Origin: Clostridia bacterium
GTDB lineage: Bacteria; Bacillota; Clostridia; Lachnospirales; Lachnospiraceae
Reading direction: 5' to 3'
Assembly (NCBI GenBank): GCA_910576205.1
Contig: CAJTHL010000005.1
Coordinates: 152,072-216,071 of the forward strand
DNA: 64,000 bases
Positions 8,067-16,559 of this stretch are shown piece after piece (position 1 is the stretch's first letter; every line of letters begins with the position of its first letter). Both the position numbers and the translations under genes were made by a program. Below the pieces are notes generated by a model. That model had not been told where the DNA came from. It saw only the letters and a list, made by a program, of their open reading frames with translations, and did no database searches.

Positions 8067-8684
8067 TTACAGCTTCAGATTTTCGCCTTTCAGTCCCACA
8101 AAGGCCCCCTCTGCCCCAAGGCCGGATTCCTCATGCGCAATAAGCCATTTGTTCCGGGCTGTCATAAGGCGGTCCTCCGCTGTGTCCCCGTGAAGTGCGG
8201 GCGCCTCGGTGTTGGTTCCCCTGGGAAGAATAATGGCCACACGGAAGCCCTCCTCCTTCAGATTGCAGGGCGCATAATGAAGGGTGGTGGCATAGAGCTC
8301 TACCACACAGCCTGCGGGCGCTTCAAAGGCTTCCATCTTTGCGGTGTCGTAGGTAAAATCCGCCTCCACATCCTGCTGCATACCCACCAGCAGCACAGCC
8401 CCGGTAAGGGGAATGTTGATTTCTGAATTGCGGTGGTACTCTACGGCGTTCAGGGTGGTGTTATTTCCGTTACAATAGCCGATCTGAATGGGCATGCCTC
8501 CAAAAATACTGTCCTCAATCACGGAAAATTCCTTACACTCCTCCAGCTCCGGGGAAGAGGCCACATAAACCACATTTTCCGGAAGAGGCGTTTCTCCCAG
8601 ACGCTTCAGAAGATCCGGCACATCAGCCTTGATTACCTTGCCATATTTTTCAAACTCCTTGTCAAAAACACTTTTCACCTGCAT
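8067..8684 (-). CDS. DUF4867-family cupin-like protein
   Basis: A 205-residue soluble protein resembling the DUF4867 family, which is often encoded near sugar-metabolism genes. The central part (PIQIGYCNGNNTTLNAVEYH, INIPLTGAVLLVG, LYATTLHYAPC) has the His/Glu-rich beta-strand pattern of a cupin-type sugar isomerase or binding fold; His and Glu in VEYHRNSEIN could bind metal. No reaction can be assigned. It starts after AGGAGG and is preceded by a dispersed hairpin element and a promoter. Confidence 0.7.
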   Translation of the reverse strand: MQVKSVFDKEFEKYGKVIKADVPDLLKRLGETPLPENVVYVASSPELEECKEFSVIEDSIFGGMPIQIGYCNGNNTTLNAVEYHRNSEINIPLTGAVLLVGMQQDVEADFTYDTAKMEAFEAPAGCVVELYATTLHYAPCNLKEEGFRVAIILPRGTNTEAPALHGDTAEDRLMTARNKWLIAHEESGLGAEGAFVGLKGENLKL

Positions 8685-8704
8685 AAAATCGGGTCCTCCT
8701 ATTT

Positions 8705-8827
8705 TAGTTCCGCATCCGTCCTCCCAAGGCCCATGTACTGGAAGGATTTCTGACTGCTTCGCATTCCGAAATCCTTCCCGGCCTTGTCCGGGCTGATGCT
8801 GTTTTTAGTTCCGCATCCGTCCTCCCA
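8705..8827 (-). repeat. Dispersed 5'-UTR hairpin element, one copy plus a partial
   Basis: In gene orientation the full unit runs from AACAGCATCAGCCC to GGATGCGGAACT and is immediately followed by AAAATAGGAGG and the ATG at 8684. The middle arms CAAGGCC and GGCCTTG pair, and the inner arms GGAAGGATTTC and GAAATCCTTCC pair perfectly. Upstream (8806-8827) a second 3' end, GGACGGATGCGGAACT, remains, so the site once held at least two tandem units. Confidence 0.8.
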
Positions 8828-8853
8828 AAGACAGGCAGACATCCTTTTTGGAA

Positions 8854-8883
8854 ATCATACCACATAACCTGCAATGAGGTCAA
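8854..8883 (-). promoter_or_regulatory. Promoter upstream of the DUF4867-like gene
   Basis: On the minus strand TTGACC (8883-8878) and TATGAT (8859-8854) are 18 nt apart, with a TG two bases before the -10. Transcription would start just before the hairpin element, which would place the element in the 5' UTR. Confidence 0.6.
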
Positions 8884-8933
8884 TATTTCCCACTTCCCCA
8901 AAGTCCATTTTCTTCATAAACAATCCCTCTGCT

Positions 8934-10292
8934 TCATCCCCTTGTCAAATCCCGCACCCACCGGTAGCTGTTCCCGTAAATGGCAGCTGGCACGCATTTA
9001 AACACCTGGTCTGCATTGAGGCAGATCACCACCGCCACGGCCGGCCAGTGGAACACAAAAGCAGCCAGACAGGAAAAGGGAATCACGATTCCCCAGATGG
9101 AGATTAAGTCCAGAATCACCGCGTACCGGGTATCCCCGCCTCCCCGGATAATCCCCACGTTTACCGGCATCTGGTAGGACATGGTAAGAAGCACTACGCT
9201 CTGAATCAGGATAAACGCACTGGCCAGTTCATACGTCTCGGGGGAAACCTTGTAAACTGACAGCAGCGGCACGCGGATAAGGTTGAGGGCGATACAGAGT
9301 GTTACTCCTGTCCCTACAAACAGGGCCTGCAGGGTCGTCACATACTGACGGAGATGGGTACGGTCGCCGCTTCCCACCTGTTTTCCGATCAGGATTGTGG
9401 CGGCTGTGCAGGCTCCCGCCGCCGCCACCTTCAAAAGCAGGAAGATAGTGGATGAAACGGAGTAGGCCGCAATAGCGTTATTGCTCATATGGCCCAGGAT
9501 CGCCGTCTGGATGGCATTTGCCAGGCCCCAGAGAGTCCCCTGGAGAATCACCGGCGTGGCCGTCCGCAGGTAATCCATTCCCAGAACCCGGTCCAGAGAG
9601 AATATATCCCGCCCCCTAAGGCCCAGCTTTTTATCCTTTCCGAAAACATAAACCCACACAATCACAAATTCCAGGATACGGGCCGTCAGGGTTCCCACGG
9701 CCGCCCCTGCCACTCCCAGCTCCGGCGCGCCAAACCGTCCAGAAATCAGCACATAGTTGATACAGCAGTTCACCACCAGGGACACGCAGGAGACGCCCAG
9801 GGCAAGGCGGACGGTCTCCACGCTTCTCATCACCCCAAGGAGCACTGTCGTCACCGCAAAAAAGAGGTAGGTAAACCGGATAATCCCCAGATAGCGCACG
9901 CCCTCCGCAACAATGGCCTCATCCTTCACAAAAATCCTCACCAGAGCTTCCGGAAACAAAGAAGCCGCGGCAAACATAACCAGAGCAAAAAGAATCCCCG
10001 CCTTAAGAGCAATGGCTGAGAGCTGCCGGATGGGTTTTGTCTGCTTCCGGCCCCAGTACTGCCCGGATAATACAATCAGGCCGTTGCTGATGGCAAACGC
10101 AATCTGCTGTACCACAAACTGGATCTGGTTTACGGCCGCCACCCCCGCCAGGGAAACCTCCGAATAACTGCCGATCATCACATTATCCGCCAGATTTACG
10201 CTGAGCACCACGGCCTGTTCCAGGATCAAGGTCCCGGCCAGAATGAAAAATGTGCGGTAAAAGGCCCGTTCTCTTACAAAAAGCTGTCTCAT
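8934..10292 (-). CDS. MATE-family multidrug/cation efflux transporter
   Basis: Integral membrane antiporter with about 12 hydrophobic segments in two homologous halves. Family landmarks are NLADNVMIGSYSEVSLAGVAAVNQI after the first helix and IRGGGDTRYAVILDL in the second half. ATG 10292 (MRQLFVRERAFY) is preferred; an upstream in-frame ATG at 10343 overlaps an extended -10 box and could not be translated from that promoter. The exported compound is not predictable. It is transcribed alone. Confidence 0.88.
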   Translation of the reverse strand: MRQLFVRERAFYRTFFILAGTLILEQAVVLSVNLADNVMIGSYSEVSLAGVAAVNQIQFVVQQIAFAISNGLIVLSGQYWGRKQTKPIRQLSAIALKAGILFALVMFAAASLFPEALVRIFVKDEAIVAEGVRYLGIIRFTYLFFAVTTVLLGVMRSVETVRLALGVSCVSLVVNCCINYVLISGRFGAPELGVAGAAVGTLTARILEFVIVWVYVFGKDKKLGLRGRDIFSLDRVLGMDYLRTATPVILQGTLWGLANAIQTAILGHMSNNAIAAYSVSSTIFLLLKVAAAGACTAATILIGKQVGSGDRTHLRQYVTTLQALFVGTGVTLCIALNLIRVPLLSVYKVSPETYELASAFILIQSVVLLTMSYQMPVNVGIIRGGGDTRYAVILDLISIWGIVIPFSCLAAFVFHWPAVAVVICLNADQVFKCVPAAIYGNSYRWVRDLTRG

Positions 10293-10341
10293 GATTTTTA
10301 TCTGCTCCCTCTTTTGTGCCCTCTTTTGGCTGTTAAGGCCC

Positions 10342-10350
10342 ATTATAGCA
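10342..10350 (-). promoter_or_regulatory. Extended -10 promoter of the MATE gene
   Basis: TGCTATAAT on the minus strand (10350-10342) is a TGn-extended -10 box. No convincing -35 lies 17 nt upstream. Confidence 0.5.
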
Positions 10351-10401
10351 TGAATCCTTAAAATCCGCTACCGGATTCCAAAAGCTCTTAAGTATGGCAT
10401 A

Positions 10402-10444
10402 CAAAAAAACTGTCCCCGCCATTTTATCCTGGCAAGGGGCAGTT
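10402..10444 (-). terminator. Terminator of the sugar-catabolism operon
   Basis: On the minus strand AACTGCCCCTTGCC pairs with GGCGGGGACAGTT (one mismatch) and is followed by TTTTTTTG. It lies 16 bp after the stop of the mannitol-1-phosphate dehydrogenase-like gene. Confidence 0.8.
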
Positions 10445-10459
10445 TTCCCTGGAATAATT

Positions 10460-11671
10460 TTAAATTACTTCTTTTAATTCCCTGCTGCGCGCATCCTCCG
10501 CAGCCAGTCTGAGTTCCCGGATACCGGTTCCCTGTCTGTACATCTCATAATAAGGCAGGATCCATGTATACAGAGGATGTCCATCCTCCAGCCCCGAGAT
10601 TGTCCGAAGGGTTTCCTTTGCGTTCTCCAGGCTCTGGGGAAGTCCCTGCTCCCGGATATAGGCGTACACGGCCCCCGCCGTGCCCACACTGATAAAGGCC
10701 GGCGTAATTTCCTCCTCCAGGCAGAGATGGGAGGAGCCGATCATGCGGTCCGCCGGGGACAGCTTCCTTCTGGGATCTCCCCCCACCCGCTTGCAGGTAT
10801 CCTTAAGAGCCCGGTTCGTAAAACGGAAAAGCAGATCCTGCACATGGCACATAAGCTGTTCCATGGGAATCCCGTACTTTTTTGACAGGGCCAGGGAGCT
10901 TTCCAGCATGGCGTTCTGCACAATACCCTGGGTGTCGGCATCCGCTATGGATTCAAAGATATAGTCTTTCCCGGAAAACATTCCCAGGTAAGCGCAGGTA
11001 GCGTGTCCCATGTTGTGGATATAGAGCTTTCTCTTAATATAGAAATCAAAGGGCTCAAAGGGAATCATATTCCCGATCTCCGGAATATCCCCCTTAAAGG
11101 CTGCCTTGTCCACAGGCAGAAACCCATACCGCTCCACGCATACCCGCAGGGGATTGCCGTCCTTCATCTCCTCTGTCTGCACCGGCACCATACGGCCGAT
11201 GGACGCCTCCACCAGACCTATATTTTTGTCAAACCAGCAGATCTCCTCCTCCGTAAGCTCTTCCTTCAGCATCTTCTCCACCACTTTGTTGGCGTCCATA
11301 AGGTTCTCACAGATAATGATATTCAAGGGTCTTCCGCTCTCTGCCATCCGCCTTCGGATTCCTGCCACAAGATTGGGAATGATAAATTTAAGGATATTGA
11401 CCCCCACCGCTGTGGCCATAATATCCGCCTCTCCAATGGCGGCGGCCACCGCCGCCTGGTCATTTCCGTCTATGGCCCTCACATGCAGCACATCCAGGTC
11501 CTCATGGCCCTCGTTTGACACAATCCGCACCGGATACTTTTTGTCCCGGTTCAAAGCCTCGATCACAGGCCTGGCCACATCCACAAAAGTTACCTCATAA
11601 CCGGATGCCGAGAACAGCATCCCAATAAATCCACGGCCGATGTTGCCGGCCCCATACATTACAGCTTTCAT
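10460..11671 (-). CDS. mtlD: Mannitol-1-phosphate 5-dehydrogenase-like polyol dehydrogenase
   Basis: NAD(H)-dependent long-chain polyol dehydrogenase (403 aa). The N-terminal Rossmann motif is AVMYGAGNIGRGF, and the catalytic K-x4-N-x2-H motif is intact in KLYIHNMGH. Family members interconvert fructose-6-P and mannitol-1-P, or similar sugar acids and phosphates. No mannitol PTS is nearby; the neighbours are a PfkB kinase and sugar isomerases, so the true substrate may be another polyol or hexonate. ATG 11671 fits TGGAGA and the Rossmann start; an upstream ATG would read through the dispersed hairpin element. Confidence 0.85.
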   Translation of the reverse strand: MKAVMYGAGNIGRGFIGMLFSASGYEVTFVDVARPVIEALNRDKKYPVRIVSNEGHEDLDVLHVRAIDGNDQAAVAAAIGEADIMATAVGVNILKFIIPNLVAGIRRRMAESGRPLNIIICENLMDANKVVEKMLKEELTEEEICWFDKNIGLVEASIGRMVPVQTEEMKDGNPLRVCVERYGFLPVDKAAFKGDIPEIGNMIPFEPFDFYIKRKLYIHNMGHATCAYLGMFSGKDYIFESIADADTQGIVQNAMLESSLALSKKYGIPMEQLMCHVQDLLFRFTNRALKDTCKRVGGDPRRKLSPADRMIGSSHLCLEEEITPAFISVGTAGAVYAYIREQGLPQSLENAKETLRTISGLEDGHPLYTWILPYYEMYRQGTGIRELRLAAEDARSRELKEVI

Positions 11672-11689
11672 ATTCAGTCTCTCCATTTT

Positions 11690-11803
11690 AGTACCGCATC
11701 TGCCCTTCGCGGCCCCATGTACTGGAAGGATTTCCGGCTGCTTCACATCCTGAAATTCTTCCCGGGGCCTCTACGGGCATATGCTGTTTTTCGTACCGCC
11801 TCC
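11690..11803 (-). repeat. Dispersed 5'-UTR hairpin element before the mtlD-like gene
   Basis: Gene-sense copy running from AACAGCATATGCCC to GGGCAGATGCGGTACT. The inner arms GGAAGAATTTC and GAAATCCTTCC pair (one G-U), and the middle GGCCCC pairs with GGGGCC. A stub of a preceding unit (GGCGGTACG) lies at 11792-11803, next to the stop of the PfkB gene. The element fills almost the whole gap between the two genes. Confidence 0.8.
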
Positions 11804-11806
11804 GGT

Positions 11807-12808
11807 TTATGTGTATTGTCTGGCCAGTTCCAGCACTTCTGCCGCCGGACGCAGCCCTTCCGTGGCCCCCTTCTCGGACAGGGAGGCTGCCGCCGCGCAG
11901 ATTCCCAGGTGGATGCTTTCTTTTAGCGTCCATTTTTTCTGCGCCCCGTAGAGAACGCCGGCGCAGAAGGCGTCCCCGGCTCCTACCGTGCCCTTGATAT
12001 ACCCTTGGGGAAGAGACAGGCTCTTCAAGCTGAAAAACCGGTTTTCCTCATCCAGGCCAAAGCCCCCCTCGGGACAGTGGATCACGGCCCAGGTGGATAC
12101 GCCCAGCTCCTTCATCTTCCGAAGGGCAGGCTCCATATTATCCAGAATCAGAGATTCCTCCTTGTTCCTAAGGGAAATCCCGGTCACCTGCTGGGCCTCC
12201 AGCTCATTGATGACGCAGTAATCCGCGTATTTCATGGCCGGGCGCACCAGGGCCTGAAAGCGGTCTCCCGTCTCCGTCACCACATCGATGGACGTCTTAA
12301 TCCCCCGGCTCTGGGCAGTTTTAAGGAGGCGGGCCATCTTCGTACCATGCTCCTCATCCTCCTGGTCCAAAGCATCAAGAAGAAGAATATAACCCACATG
12401 GAGAATTTCCCCGTGAATCTCATCCCAGTCGATAAAGCTCTCGTCAAAGTACGCGTTTGCCCCCCGGTACTGGAAGAATGTACGGGCCTTTGTTTCATTG
12501 TCGCTCATTACCGCCGTAAAGGACGTTTTTCCCTGCCGTTTCAAAAGCCCCAGGCCGATATTGGGATGCCGCCCCAGCTCTTCCAGAATAAAGTCCCCCT
12601 CCGGGTCTGTGCCAATGACCCCAAGGGCTTCCAGGGGCAGTCTGTCGTCCAGCTTCGCAAGATCCGTAATCACATTGCAGACCGCTCCTCCGATGGATCT
12701 GGCAATGCCTTCTGTAATGGTTGTCAGTTCACTTTGTTTTGGCCACCGCTCTATGGGATATGTGATATCCACAATCAGGTTTCCGGCCACGCATATTCCC
12801 TCTCTCAT
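11807..12808 (-). CDS. PfkB-family carbohydrate kinase
   Basis: Ribokinase-fold sugar kinase (333 aa). The C-terminal PfkB signature GTVGAGDAFCAG carries the catalytic Asp and anion hole; an N-terminal GGAVCNVITDLAKL region replaces the usual GGxxxN substrate motif. It probably phosphorylates a sugar or sugar acid released in this pathway. It starts 12 bp after the TIM-barrel gene and leads into the mtlD-like gene, so the three are co-transcribed. The substrate is unknown. Confidence 0.88.
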   Translation of the reverse strand: MREGICVAGNLIVDITYPIERWPKQSELTTITEGIARSIGGAVCNVITDLAKLDDRLPLEALGVIGTDPEGDFILEELGRHPNIGLGLLKRQGKTSFTAVMSDNETKARTFFQYRGANAYFDESFIDWDEIHGEILHVGYILLLDALDQEDEEHGTKMARLLKTAQSRGIKTSIDVVTETGDRFQALVRPAMKYADYCVINELEAQQVTGISLRNKEESLILDNMEPALRKMKELGVSTWAVIHCPEGGFGLDEENRFFSLKSLSLPQGYIKGTVGAGDAFCAGVLYGAQKKWTLKESIHLGICAAAASLSEKGATEGLRPAAEVLELARQYT

Positions 12809-12820
12809 TTGTTTTCCTCT

Positions 12821-13822
12821 CTACTCGTTTTTCAAAGCTCTGTCAAAGGCAAAATCCGATGCCGAAAAATTAATTTTCTTTGTAAATTCGCAGGCCTCTG
12901 TGCCGCCGAACACCCGCTCCATGCCGCTGTCCTCCCACTCAATGGACAACGGCCCTGTGTATCCCTTCTGATTCAGCACCCGGATAATGGAGTCAAAATC
13001 CACATGTCCGTGTCCTGGGGACACAAAATTCCACCCTCTTCTCTGATCGCCAAAGGTAATGTGGGAGCCAAGGATTCCATTCCTTCCGTTGAGATTCAGC
13101 TTCGCGTCCTTGATGTGTACATGGTAGACGCGGTCTGCAAAGTCAAAAAGAAACATGGCCGGATCCAGCCCCTGCCAGATTAAATGGCTTGGATCAAAAT
13201 TAATGCCAAGAGTCGGCCGGTAATCAAACACCTCCAGAAGCTTCTTTGTGCTCCAGTAATCAAAAGCGATCTCCGTGGGATGCACCTCCAGAGCCAGCTT
13301 TACCCCGCATTTGTCAAACTCATCAAATATGGGCGTCCAGAGCTCTTTTACCTTCTGATACCCCTCCTCCACCATCTCCTCTGAGGTCTGGGGAAAGGAA
13401 TACCAGAATTTCCAGATGGGGGAGCCCATAAAAAAGGTCACCACATCCACTCCCATGGCCTTCGCCCCGTGGGCCGTCACCTTCATCTCCTCTATGGCCC
13501 ACTTCTGAATCTCCTCCGGCTTTCCGGCAAGCTTAGCAGGCGCAAATCCGTCCAGACGGGGATCGTAGGCCCAGGTAAGGGAATCTGTCACGCACTGCCC
13601 TGTCAGATGGGCGCTGATAGCCCAGCAGCCAAGATTGTATTTTGCCAGGGTGTCCTTTACCTCCTGCACATAGGCGGGATCCGCAGCAGCCCTTCTCACA
13701 TCCAGATGGGCGTCCTTGGCCAGTTCCAGCCCCTCATAACCCATCTGCTTTCCCAGCCTGCATATTTCTTCCAGGGAAAGATCTCCCCACTGAATCGTAA
13801 ACAATGTCACAGGTCTTGCCAT
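12821..13822 (-). CDS. Sugar phosphate isomerase/epimerase (xylose-isomerase-like TIM barrel)
   Basis: A 333-residue member of the AP-endonuclease-2/xylose-isomerase-like TIM-barrel family (compare IolE, IolI and tagatose epimerases). Likely metal ligands are Glu in LALEVHP, Asp/His in NFDPSHL, His/Asp in VHIKDAK and Glu in LSIEWED. It lies between the Gfo/Idh dehydrogenase and PfkB genes, a combination typical of inositol-like, sugar-acid or rare-sugar degradation. A stub of the dispersed repeat precedes its AGGAGG. Confidence 0.85.
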   Translation of the reverse strand: MARPVTLFTIQWGDLSLEEICRLGKQMGYEGLELAKDAHLDVRRAAADPAYVQEVKDTLAKYNLGCWAISAHLTGQCVTDSLTWAYDPRLDGFAPAKLAGKPEEIQKWAIEEMKVTAHGAKAMGVDVVTFFMGSPIWKFWYSFPQTSEEMVEEGYQKVKELWTPIFDEFDKCGVKLALEVHPTEIAFDYWSTKKLLEVFDYRPTLGINFDPSHLIWQGLDPAMFLFDFADRVYHVHIKDAKLNLNGRNGILGSHITFGDQRRGWNFVSPGHGHVDFDSIIRVLNQKGYTGPLSIEWEDSGMERVFGGTEACEFTKKINFSASDFAFDRALKNE

Positions 13823-13840
13823 TTGATTTTACCTCCTATT

Positions 13841-13856
13841 TTCGTTCCGCATGCGC
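13841..13856 (-). repeat. 3' stub of the dispersed hairpin element
   Basis: GCATGCGGAACGAAAA on the minus strand matches the conserved 3' end of the element and lies directly before ATAGGAGG of the TIM-barrel gene. The rest of the element is missing. Confidence 0.45.
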
Positions 13857-13866
13857 CACGGCTTCT

Positions 13867-15003
13867 CTATAAGCTCACCCAGATATTTCCCTTTTCATTA
13901 CTCTTAAGACAGGCCTCCACATATTTAAGACCGTTTACGCCCTCCTCTATGGTGGGGTAATCGATCATGTCCTCCATGAAGGAGCCCTGGTTTTTCGCCT
14001 GCACGCAGGCGGCGAAGCTGTCATACAGATTACCCATGGCTTCCAGCCATCCTTCGGTATGGCCGGAAGGGAGCCTTCCATACTTTGCCGCTCCCGGCGT
14101 CACCGCCCCATAGCCTCTCTTGATAATATTGGGAATGCCGTCCTCCCGGATCAGCGTAACCTCCTCCGGTGTCTCCTGGAACCACAGAAGGCTTCCTTTG
14201 GAGCCGTAAATACGCAGCCGCAGACTGTTGTCGCATCCGATGGCAAACTGGCTGGTCCAGTTTATGCCTGTGGCCCCGCCCTCATATTCCACCAGAATCT
14301 GGTCGTTGTCATCAAGCTTCCTGCCAGGCACTACCACATCCATCTTTGCCAGCACTCTCTTAATCTTAAGGCCCGTTACGGTAGCCACTGCATTTTCCAC
14401 ATGGGTTCCCAGATCTCCCAGGCAGTTTACCCTTCCCGACTGTGCCGGGTCGCATCTCCACTCGCCCTGCTTTCCGCCCCAGTCGTTCTCTTTGTACAGC
14501 CACCCCTGGGGATACTCCGCCATCACGGTGCGCACCGTGCCGATCTCCCCACCACGGATGAGATCCCGCATAAATTTCATGGTTACATGGCCCGTGTAAG
14601 TGTAGGTAACCATAAAGAGCAGACCCTTGTCTTTTGCAAGCCTCTCAAGCTCCTCTGCCTCCGAAACCGTAGTCACCAGAGGCTTGTCGCAGGCCACATG
14701 GATTCCCGCCTCCAAAAACGCTTTGCAGATCTCATAATGGGTATTGTTGGGGGTTACCACCACCACGAAGCTGATGCCGTCCTCCCGGGCCGCCTCAGCC
14801 CTTGCCATTTCCCTGTAATCCGGGTAACACCGCTGTGGCGCAATTCCAAGAATTTCCCCCTGGGCCAGGCATTTTTCATGGTTTCTGGAGAAACAGCCCG
14901 CCACAAGCTCCGCCGTGGCATCCAGACTGATGGCCTTTCTGTGAGCCTCCCCGATAAAGGCCCCAGGGCCGCCGCCCACCATACCGTATCTTAATTTTGC
15001 CAT
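13867..15003 (-). CDS. Gfo/Idh/MocA-family oxidoreductase
   Basis: NAD(P)-dependent dehydrogenase (378 aa) with an N-terminal Rossmann motif (GMVGGGPGAFIGEAHRKA) and the family Lys-Pro motif as CDKPLVTT, followed by the alpha/beta C-terminal domain. Family members oxidise cyclic polyols, sugars or aldoses (inositol dehydrogenase type). ATG 15003 has GGGATC upstream and matches the conserved MAKLRYGMVGGG start; an upstream in-frame ATG at 15042 adds a charged stretch without homology. It probably acts with the downstream isomerase and kinase. Confidence 0.9.
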   Translation of the reverse strand: MAKLRYGMVGGGPGAFIGEAHRKAISLDATAELVAGCFSRNHEKCLAQGEILGIAPQRCYPDYREMARAEAAREDGISFVVVVTPNNTHYEICKAFLEAGIHVACDKPLVTTVSEAEELERLAKDKGLLFMVTYTYTGHVTMKFMRDLIRGGEIGTVRTVMAEYPQGWLYKENDWGGKQGEWRCDPAQSGRVNCLGDLGTHVENAVATVTGLKIKRVLAKMDVVVPGRKLDDNDQILVEYEGGATGINWTSQFAIGCDNSLRLRIYGSKGSLLWFQETPEEVTLIREDGIPNIIKRGYGAVTPGAAKYGRLPSGHTEGWLEAMGNLYDSFAACVQAKNQGSFMEDMIDYPTIEEGVNGLKYVEACLKSNEKGNIWVSL

Positions 15004-15128
15004 CTCAGATCCCTTCCCTTCTTTGCTATCCTTCCCCTGCAAAAATGTATATTCTCACAAGTATGGTTGATTTTATCATATCATCATCAGGGATCTTTTA
15101 CATGGTTTACCTTACCGTTAACCGCCGA

Positions 15129-16118
15129 TTAATTTGCTGTTTTCTGTCCCGGTTTCCCCTCTGTCCTTGCATCTGCCTCCGAAAATGTCCGGCTGTTTCC
15201 AGCCAGTTCCAGCAATTTTATGCTGTCCCAGACAGAGTAAAAGGTCTGGGTATTGATAACATCCTCATTTTTTTCCTCCACCACATGGATGGTATGGCTG
15301 TTCCGGTATTCCATGGGGGTATACCCCAGCTGCTTCTGATAAATCTTGTTGAGATACCGGTAATCGGAGAACCCACACTCCAGGCAGATCTCCGTAATGC
15401 TCTTGTTTGTCCTCTCCACCAGCTTCCTGGCCCGCTCAAAACGCATTAGGGCCACATACTGCTGAAAAGGGATCCCCAGCATTTCCCGGAAAAAATGGGA
15501 CAGGTAATGCATGGACAAATGTTCCATCCTGGCAATGTCCGTCAGCATAACCTTCTCCGTAAAATGGCTCTCAATATAATCGGTAATCCGGTTCAGCCGT
15601 TTTCCCTTGTGATACCGCTCCGTCTGCTCTTTCCCGGAAATCCGGTGCCATTTCTGGGTACATAAAAGGACGCCAAAGATCTCATAGAGACAGGACATGC
15701 AGAAAAATTCATAATTTTTCTCCTTCTTAAAATAGAGCTTCGCCACCTTAAGCAAAAGCCCTCTGAGCCGCCTAAGTTCCCCGCTGTCCTCCGCAAAGGA
15801 CAGATGAATCCCGTCAAACTCCACCCGTCGGATATCCGGGTAAGCCCGCACGCAGAACCCGGAAGCAATCTGGACAGAGAGAATCACCACATTCTCCGTC
15901 AACGCGTGGAGTTCATGGCTCTGATGAGGATTGCATAAAATCACATCCCCTTTCCCGAAAACCTTTGCCTCCCGGTTGGCAAACACCGAAACTTCCCCCG
16001 ACAAAACCAGGCAGATCTCAAACTCCTTGTGCATATGGGGCCTCCGGTAGGTCATTCCCACAAGAAACAGATTTAAATCCTCCATCTGAAGATGTTTTAC
16101 GATTTCGTATTCCTGCAT
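15129..16118 (-). CDS. AraC-family regulator of the sugar cluster
   Basis: A 329-residue protein with an N-terminal cupin (PHMHKEFEICLVLSGEVSVF near residues 27-46) and two C-terminal AraC helix-turn-helix motifs (about 180-280; AFERARKLVERTNKSITEI-like second helix and GFSDYRYLNKIYQKQLG). ATG 16118 is preferred over GTG 16127 because GAGG is then 11 nt rather than 2 nt upstream. It lies head-to-head with the isomerase at 16560 and directly upstream of the Gfo/Idh operon, so it probably controls both in response to a sugar ligand. Confidence 0.88.
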   Translation of the reverse strand: MQEYEIVKHLQMEDLNLFLVGMTYRRPHMHKEFEICLVLSGEVSVFANREAKVFGKGDVILCNPHQSHELHALTENVVILSVQIASGFCVRAYPDIRRVEFDGIHLSFAEDSGELRRLRGLLLKVAKLYFKKEKNYEFFCMSCLYEIFGVLLCTQKWHRISGKEQTERYHKGKRLNRITDYIESHFTEKVMLTDIARMEHLSMHYLSHFFREMLGIPFQQYVALMRFERARKLVERTNKSITEICLECGFSDYRYLNKIYQKQLGYTPMEYRNSHTIHVVEEKNEDVINTQTFYSVWDSIKLLELAGNSRTFSEADARTEGKPGQKTAN

Positions 16119-16127
16119 AAAATTCAC

Positions 16128-16333
16128 GTCCTCACATTTTCTGGGAAGCTCTGTCCCACAGCAAATCAGCAGGGCAGATTTATTTGCTGCTTCTAATCAT
16201 ACCATTTAAAACGCCGCCTTTCAACAAAAACACCGTCCCACACCAAATACTTCCAACAACAAATTAATCTGTCCCCCACCGCAAAAGGGACAATGCATTT
16301 TCAAGCCAAAGCCCCTATACTAGTCACATCAGG
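16128..16333. promoter_or_regulatory. Divergent control region with direct repeats
   Basis: This is the first half of a 430-bp gap between the AraC gene and the isomerase. It holds two direct copies of GTCCCACASCAAAT (16153-16166 and 16235-16248) and a weaker third (16271-16286), plausible AraC sites. A -10-like TATACT at 16316-16321 on the plus strand has no good -35, as expected for an activator-dependent promoter. The second half of the gap is filled by two hairpin repeats. Confidence 0.45.
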
Positions 16334-16334
16334 C

Positions 16335-16543
16335 AAAACGGCAACTGCCCGGAGAAGCCCCCGGAAGGATTTACAGACGTATTACGGCTGGAAATTCTTC
16401 CAGTACATGGGGCCAGGGAGGGCAGATGCGGTACTTTAAAAACAGCATCTGCCCGGAGGGGCCCCCGGAAGGATTTTCAGACGTATTATGGCTGGAAATT
16501 CTTCCAGTACATGGGGGCCAGGGGAGGGCAGATGCGGTACTGG
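16335..16543 (+). repeat. Dispersed 5'-UTR hairpin element, two tandem copies
   Basis: Two near-identical units (16335-16435 and 16436-16543) in plus orientation, matching the plus-strand gene that follows. Each runs AACRGCAWCTGCCC, GGCCCCCGGAAGGATTT, CAGACGTATTAYGGCTG, AAATTCTTCCAGTACATGG, GGGCAGATGCGGTACT. The outer arms GCATCTGCCC / GGGCAGATGC of copy 2 are perfect 10-bp complements. The last unit ends 3 bp before the TAGGAGG ribosome site of the gene at 16560. Confidence 0.9.
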
Positions 16544-16559
16544 AATAGGAGGTAATATT

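Noticed and set aside
8704..8901. Small minus-strand frame upstream of the DUF4867-like gene
   Set aside because: It runs through a promoter and the hairpin repeat, and lacks a ribosome site and homology.
16488..16559. N-terminal extension of the isomerase, and similar extensions of mtlD, trmD and lepB
   Set aside because: These codons lie in the dispersed hairpin element; in each case a good ribosome site and the family N-terminus fix a later start (trmD by N-terminus only).
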